Below are positions 6,415-9,024 of a stretch of 9,024 bases of DNA, one piece after another (the stretch's first letter is position 1; each line of letters starts with the position of its first letter). The notes beneath the pieces are model-generated. The model was not told the origin of the DNA and searched no databases. It saw only the letters and a list, made by a program, of their open reading frames with translations. The stretch is from Bacteroidales bacterium (GTDB taxonomy: Bacteria > Bacteroidota > Bacteroidia > Bacteroidales > WCHB1-69). The position numbers were made by a program, and so were the translations under genes. The DNA is taken from NCBI GenBank assembly GCA_012518765.1, contig JAAYRN010000062.1, forward strand, positions 1-9,024. The letters are read 5' to 3'.

Positions 6415-6921
6415 CTATTCTTTCTCCGCCAATTCTATCTCTAACAATAAATTACTGTGTTTGGCGTAATACATATTTACCCTATCTCCTGCGGTAATTT
6501 TATCAAACAAATCCTTTTCAACTTCGTGGCGATAATTGTCTATTTGTAAATAATATACATGTAAAACTCTCATTTTATGACCCCATAATTTAGGGAAAAT
6601 TTTCCCTAATATCGGTATATACAAAGCTCCACTACCTGCCTCAGGTAAATCATAATCAGACTTCAACTGCACTTCTTTTAAAATTATTTTTTTCTTTCTT
6701 TCTCTTAGGTCTTTGTTATAGTTTTTATTCATAAAAAACACCATGAGAACACAAATGAGTATTATGGGTATGTCTATCAAGAGTAAAACACTGTAAGTCT
6801 GTTTGGTTAACAACCAATACAAATTAAAAATAGAGGCTAATAACAATAGTATTACCGCCAACACATACGCTATTTTTCGCTCTTGCTTGATTTTTTTTAC
6901 ATCTTTTTCGGTGAGTGTCAT
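6415..6921 (-). CDS. Uncharacterised inner-membrane protein with two helices and a C-terminal soluble domain
   Basis: A 168-aa protein that I do not recognise. A charged N-terminus (MTLTEKDVKKIKQERK) precedes two hydrophobic helices, about 17-38 and 43-64, separated by a tight turn (TKQT). By the positive-inside rule both ends are cytoplasmic, because 65-82 is strongly basic (NKNYNKDLRERKKKIILK). The C-terminal half (about 83-165) looks beta-rich: VLHVYYLQID (119-128), then HEVEKDLFDKITAGDRVNMYYAKHSNLLLEIEL. The G-D-x-V-x-x-Y-Y-A segment loosely recalls small beta-barrel modules in DUF3592-like membrane proteins, a weak resemblance only. No catalytic motif or cysteine cluster is visible. It has its own -7 box, and the flanking genes (thiE, rlmB) give no functional clue. 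A full-length ORF with a sensible start and promoter supports it being a real gene. Confidence 0.75.
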   Translation of the reverse strand: MTLTEKDVKKIKQERKIAYVLAVILLLLASIFNLYWLLTKQTYSVLLLIDIPIILICVLMVFFMNKNYNKDLRERKKKIILKEVQLKSDYDLPEAGSGALYIPILGKIFPKLWGHKMRVLHVYYLQIDNYRHEVEKDLFDKITAGDRVNMYYAKHSNLLLEIELAEKE

Positions 6922-6979
6922 TGCATTTAAATTTTACGTTTCACATTTATTTTATTTTTAACAAAATAAAACTCAAATG

Positions 6980-6987
6980 CAAAGATA
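6980..6987 (-). promoter_or_regulatory. Bacteroidota -7 promoter element for the membrane-protein gene
   Basis: Minus-strand TATCTTTG matches TAnnTTTG exactly, 58 bases before the ATG at 6921. Four bases further upstream is an uninterrupted A10 run on the same strand (T10 at 6992-7001 on the plus strand), which fills part of the spacer towards the -33 position. No -33 TTTG is visible. Confidence 0.55.
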
Positions 6988-6991
6988 AGTG

Positions 6992-7001
6992 TTTTTTTTT
7001 T
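6992..7001. repeat. T10 homopolymer in a promoter spacer
   Basis: Ten consecutive T on the plus strand lie 4-14 bases upstream of the -7 box of the membrane-protein gene, in the gap between that gene and thiE. It is the longest homopolymer in the window. It could be a bent A-tract or a slippage-prone spacer. Confidence 0.9.
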
Positions 7002-7043
7002 ACATAAAAATACTTGTTGTAATAATTTTATACTAACTTTTTC

Positions 7044-7688
7044 TTAGTGATTTAAACTACTCACAAAATCAGCTGCTTCCTGTATGGGATTTTCACTATT
7101 TAAAATAGCAGACGAAACAGCCACTGCATTTGCCCCCGCTTGAAGAATAGATGGTGCGTCTTCTTTTTTTATACCCCCTATGATATGAATGGGTAGATGA
7201 ATATTATTCGCACGACATTGATTTATAATTTCTTTTACTCCTTCAACACCCAAAATAGGCGACAGGTTTTTCTTGGTCTCGGTGTAAGCAAAAGGTCCCA
7301 ATCCAACATAGTCGACTCCGTCTTTATGCAATTGTTTAATCTGTTCAAACGTATTGGCGGTTCCTCCTATATATAATTGATTACCCACTATTTGACGTGC
7401 CTGAGCGATGGGCATATCTTTTTGCCCCAAATGCACTCCATCGGCTTGTAAGTCTGCTGCCAACTCCACATAATCATCTATAAAAAATAACGCATTGTGT
7501 TTTTTACACGCATTTTGAACCAATTGGGCTTGCTGTTTGACAAATTCCATGCTACAATCCTTCATTCTCAACTGTATCCAAGTTACACCTCCTTCCAATG
7601 CCATCAAGGCAGATTGATAATGATTGTATGCGTTGGTTTGATGAGTTATAAACTGAATGTTATGTTTCAATAATGTTTTATATTTCAT
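7044..7688 (-). CDS. thiE: Thiamine-phosphate synthase ThiE
   Basis: ThiE joins HMP pyrophosphate and thiazole phosphate carboxylate to make thiamine monophosphate in the cytoplasm. The protein is a 214-aa TIM barrel with near-complete active-site motifs. QLRMKD (39-44) binds the pyrophosphate region. IDDYVELA (70-77) replaces the more common INDyv, with D71 in the Asn position and D72 as the Mg ligand. DGVHLGQKDM (83-92) includes the second Mg ligand D91. GGTAN (108-112) stands where many ThiE have G-x-S-x-H. GPFAYTETKK (131-140) is the thiazole-phosphate loop, IIGGIKK (169-175) the phosphate loop, and VAVSSAIL (189-196) the final signature. It is preceded by, and overlaps by 11 bases, another ThiE-fold gene, suggesting translational coupling. 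No other thi gene (thiC, thiG, thiH, thiS, thiD) lies in the window. The short tail after 7044 holds only a weak 5-bp dyad. Confidence 0.92.
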   Translation of the reverse strand: MKYKTLLKHNIQFITHQTNAYNHYQSALMALEGGVTWIQLRMKDCSMEFVKQQAQLVQNACKKHNALFFIDDYVELAADLQADGVHLGQKDMPIAQARQIVGNQLYIGGTANTFEQIKQLHKDGVDYVGLGPFAYTETKKNLSPILGVEGVKEIINQCRANNIHLPIHIIGGIKKEDAPSILQAGANAVAVSSAILNSENPIQEAADFVSSLNH

Positions 7689-8298
7689 GATTTAGTAATT
7701 TAATTTTTTCCTGAAATGACTGAAAATCTTCTATCAATTGATTGAAATTTTGTTTTTTTGAAAATGTTTCCCATACATATCCCAACACCGCCACTCCTCC
7801 AAAACCCCATTGATTGACACGAGAAATACGTTGGGGCGTAATGCCGCCCAATGCGATTACTTTTTTATTTATAATTTGATTTTCAGCTGCTAAACTTAGT
7901 TTTTTTTCATTAAAAACAGAATGATAGTTTTGTTTAGAAATGCTGTCGAAAATAGGACTTAAAAACACATAATCGTAGTCGTTTTTATAGCGTAAAACTT
8001 CTTCAAAACTGTGGCAAGAACGACTTTTTGTTCCCTTGAAATGATTGGGAGTTGATTGGTTGCGTTTGTTATGATGAATTCCTTTAAGATTAAACTCTTT
8101 CGTTAATTCAAATGCATGGTGTAATACTATTTTATGATGATATTTTTCATGTATTTGACGTAAAAAAAACTCATAATCCGAATATGTATAGTTAGGTTTT
8201 CGCAAATGAAAACAGTTCATCCCTGCTTCAAACAAAGCGTGAACAGCCTCTATTTCTTTTTGTATTTCATCCGAATTTGATATAACAATCAATTGCAT
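7678..8298 (-). CDS. ThiE/TenI-like protein with divergent active site
   Basis: A 206-aa TIM barrel of the ThiE/TenI superfamily. Fold landmarks align with its neighbour ThiE: HLRKP (31-35, for Q-L-R-x-K), LHHAF (59-63, for I-N/D-D-Y), GIHHNKRN (73-80, for G-V-H-L-G-Q), SRSCHS (92-97), YVFLSPIFDSISK (110-122, for the GPFAYTETK loop), ALGGI (149-153) and GGVAVLG (167-173). The Mg-binding aspartates of ThiE are missing (D72 becomes His and D91 has no clear match), and the pyrophosphate loop is altered, so thiamine-phosphate synthase activity is doubtful. It also appears to lack the catalytic His that I recall for B. subtilis TenI thiazole tautomerase (H122), with Pro at 115 in the aligned place. 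It is first in a two-gene transcript, with its stop overlapping the thiE start by 11 bases. This implies a thiazole or thiamine-related role; the actual reaction is unknown. Confidence 0.82.
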   Translation of the reverse strand: MQLIVISNSDEIQKEIEAVHALFEAGMNCFHLRKPNYTYSDYEFFLRQIHEKYHHKIVLHHAFELTKEFNLKGIHHNKRNQSTPNHFKGTKSRSCHSFEEVLRYKNDYDYVFLSPIFDSISKQNYHSVFNEKKLSLAAENQIINKKVIALGGITPQRISRVNQWGFGGVAVLGYVWETFSKKQNFNQLIEDFQSFQEKIKLLNHEI

Positions 8299-8338
8299 AG
8301 ACCATTAGCATTACGTATAACATCTCAAAACATTCCTA

Positions 8339-8346
8339 CAAAAGTA
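8339..8346 (-). promoter_or_regulatory. Bacteroidota -7 promoter element for the ThiE-like/thiE pair
   Basis: Minus-strand TACTTTTG matches TAnnTTTG exactly, 40 bases before the ATG at 8298. The predicted leader of about 33 bases is too short to contain a TPP riboswitch, and no THI-box sequence is seen, so thiamine control by riboswitch is unlikely here. The -33 position shows no TTTG. Confidence 0.55.
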
Positions 8347-8425
8347 CAAAAAAAGCAAATCGATATTTTTCTTTTATCAAAAACATTTTTTTCAACAAAA
8401 GTGAGTTTTATATTATAATTAATGC

Positions 8426-8433
8426 TATTTTTG
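8426..8433 (+). promoter_or_regulatory. Bacteroidota -7 promoter element for tonB
   Basis: TATTTTTG matches TAnnTTTG exactly, 36 bases before the tonB ATG at 8470. With the minus-strand box at 8339-8346 it makes the 171-base gap between 8298 and 8470 a divergent promoter region, with about 79 bases between the boxes. No Fur-box-like 19-bp palindrome is obvious in this gap. The rest of the gap is plain A/T-rich sequence. Confidence 0.6.
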
Positions 8434-8469
8434 TAAACTGTATGAATTAACTTTCAAAATATTTAAGCA

Positions 8470-9024
8470 ATGGAACTTAAGAAATCTATCAAAGCAGATT
8501 TAGAGTGGAGGAAGCCTTTATTCTTCCAAGTTGGTATTTTTATAGCATTGGTATTAATTTTAGCTATGTTTGAATTGTTTGGCTCTAAAGAAAGAGAGGG
8601 CATGGATTTTGACTATGCGGGAATAAGTATGGAGGATGATATTATAATACAAACGGAACAGCAAAAACCTGAAGTAGCTCCACCCCCTCCCCCCCCTGCC
8701 GTATCTACCGAAATTAAAATCATTGAAGACAACATCACGGTTGATATAGACTATGACTACGATGCCGAGTCTGACGAATCGACAATAACACAAGAATATG
8801 AATACGTGGAGTATGTAGAAGAGGAAGTTGTAGAAGCTGAAATATTTGTAGTTGTAGAAGAAAATCCTGAATTTCCGGGAGGCGAAGAAGCTCGTATGCA
8901 GTTTTTTCTAGACAACATTCGATACCCCAAAATTGCCAAAGAAGCTGGAGTTGAAGGAAGAGTTATTGTAAGTTTTGTAGTTGAACCTGACGGACGAATT
9001 ACCAACGTTAAAGTAGAGAGAGGT
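8470..9024 (+). CDS. tonB: Energy transducer TonB, 3' end outside the window
   Basis: TonB carries proton-motive energy from ExbB/ExbD in the inner membrane to TonB-dependent (SusC-like and siderophore) transporters in the outer membrane. The frame is open from the ATG at 8470 to the window edge: 185 codons with no stop. The N-terminus MELKKSIKADLEWRKP is typical of Bacteroidota TonB. One membrane helix spans about 18-37. A proline stretch, PPPPPP (71-76), is followed by a very acidic, tyrosine-rich linker (about 85-132, with EYEYVEYVEEEVVEAE). The TonB C-terminal domain begins at about 133, with PEFPGGEEA (133-141), FFLDNIRYPKIAKEAGVEGRV (starting at 145) and VVEPDGRITNVKVERG at the edge. 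Perhaps 40-45 residues of the domain are missing. The start is the first ATG giving the conserved N-terminus. A C8 tract lies in the proline region. No exbB or exbD is visible in the window. Confidence 0.93.
   Translation, partial: MELKKSIKADLEWRKPLFFQVGIFIALVLILAMFELFGSKEREGMDFDYAGISMEDDIIIQTEQQKPEVAPPPPPPAVSTEIKIIEDNITVDIDYDYDAESDESTITQEYEYVEYVEEEVVEAEIFVVVEENPEFPGGEEARMQFFLDNIRYPKIAKEAGVEGRVIVSFVVEPDGRITNVKVERG
8683..8696 (+). repeat. C5-T-C8 homopolymer tract inside tonB
   Basis: Five C (8683-8687), one T (8688) and eight C (8689-8696) encode part of the PPPPPP stretch of TonB. This is the only long C run in an otherwise AT-rich window. Because synonymous CCA, CCT or CCG codons would break the run, its purity stands out. 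Gain or loss of one C would frameshift TonB before its C-terminal domain. Confidence 0.9.

Noticed and set aside
7032..7048. Hairpin at the thiE stop codon as an intrinsic terminator
   Set aside because: The stem is only five base pairs (ACTAA/TTAGT) with a seven-base loop and no T-tract follows on the minus strand.
8299..8338. TPP riboswitch before the thiamine gene pair
   Set aside because: The leader is only about 40 bases from promoter to start and contains no CTGAGA-like THI-box sequence; a TPP riboswitch needs roughly 100 bases.
8560..9005. Two leftward ORFs antisense to tonB
   Set aside because: They are shadows of the tonB frame, whose N-terminus, membrane helix and C-terminal domain are clearly recognisable.
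1..9024. CRISPR array, tRNA or rRNA gene, insertion sequence, phage or defence genes
   Set aside because: No spaced direct repeats, no cloverleaf or rRNA-like segment, and no transposase, integrase or nuclease motif were seen in any frame; all genes are housekeeping or envelope types.

Overview
The window is AT-rich chromosomal DNA from a member of the phylum Bacteroidota, probably of the Bacteroidales/Flavobacteriales type. Three things point there. Protein relatives are typical of that phylum: an EttA starting MSDDKKIIF, a PorT-like outer-membrane barrel, and a TonB whose N-terminus begins MELKKSIKADLEWR. No start codon has a clear Shine-Dalgarno sequence. Seven of the ten genes are preceded, 21-59 bases before the start codon, by a perfect match to the Bacteroidota -7 promoter element TAnnTTTG. 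Species cannot be named from this stretch.

Layout. Positions 1-112 hold a strong intrinsic terminator of an unseen upstream gene and then a promoter. A rightward block follows: mtaB (113-1405, tRNA methylthiotransferase), ettA (1512-3188, ribosome-associated ABC-F ATPase) and a membrane-anchored lytic transglycosylase (3191-4177) that starts two bases after ettA stops. This block meets a leftward block head-on, with only two bases between the stop codons. Reading the leftward block from its far end, it contains a pair of overlapping ThiE-fold genes (8298-7044), an unrecognised two-helix membrane protein (6921-6415), the 23S rRNA methyltransferase rlmB (6339-5587), an outer-membrane beta-barrel protein (5489-4776) and a HAD phosphatase related to GmhB (4728-4180). 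At the right edge a divergent, rightward tonB gene begins at 8470 and runs off the window.

How the genes work together. There is no single pathway. mtaB, ettA and rlmB all act on translation (tRNA modification, ribosome gating, rRNA modification). The transglycosylase, the barrel, the GmhB-like phosphatase and TonB belong to cell-envelope biology. The two ThiE-fold genes are the only clear functional pair, and they overlap by 11 bases. Most other genes appear to have their own promoter.

No mobile element, phage gene, CRISPR array, RNA gene or defence system is visible, and no gap without a gene exceeds about 171 bases. I do not see a new multi-gene system. The items most worth a second look are the second ThiE-like protein with an eroded active site, a GmhB-type phosphatase that lacks its zinc cysteines, a C8 tract inside tonB, the homopolymer tracts next to promoters, and the uncharacterised membrane protein.
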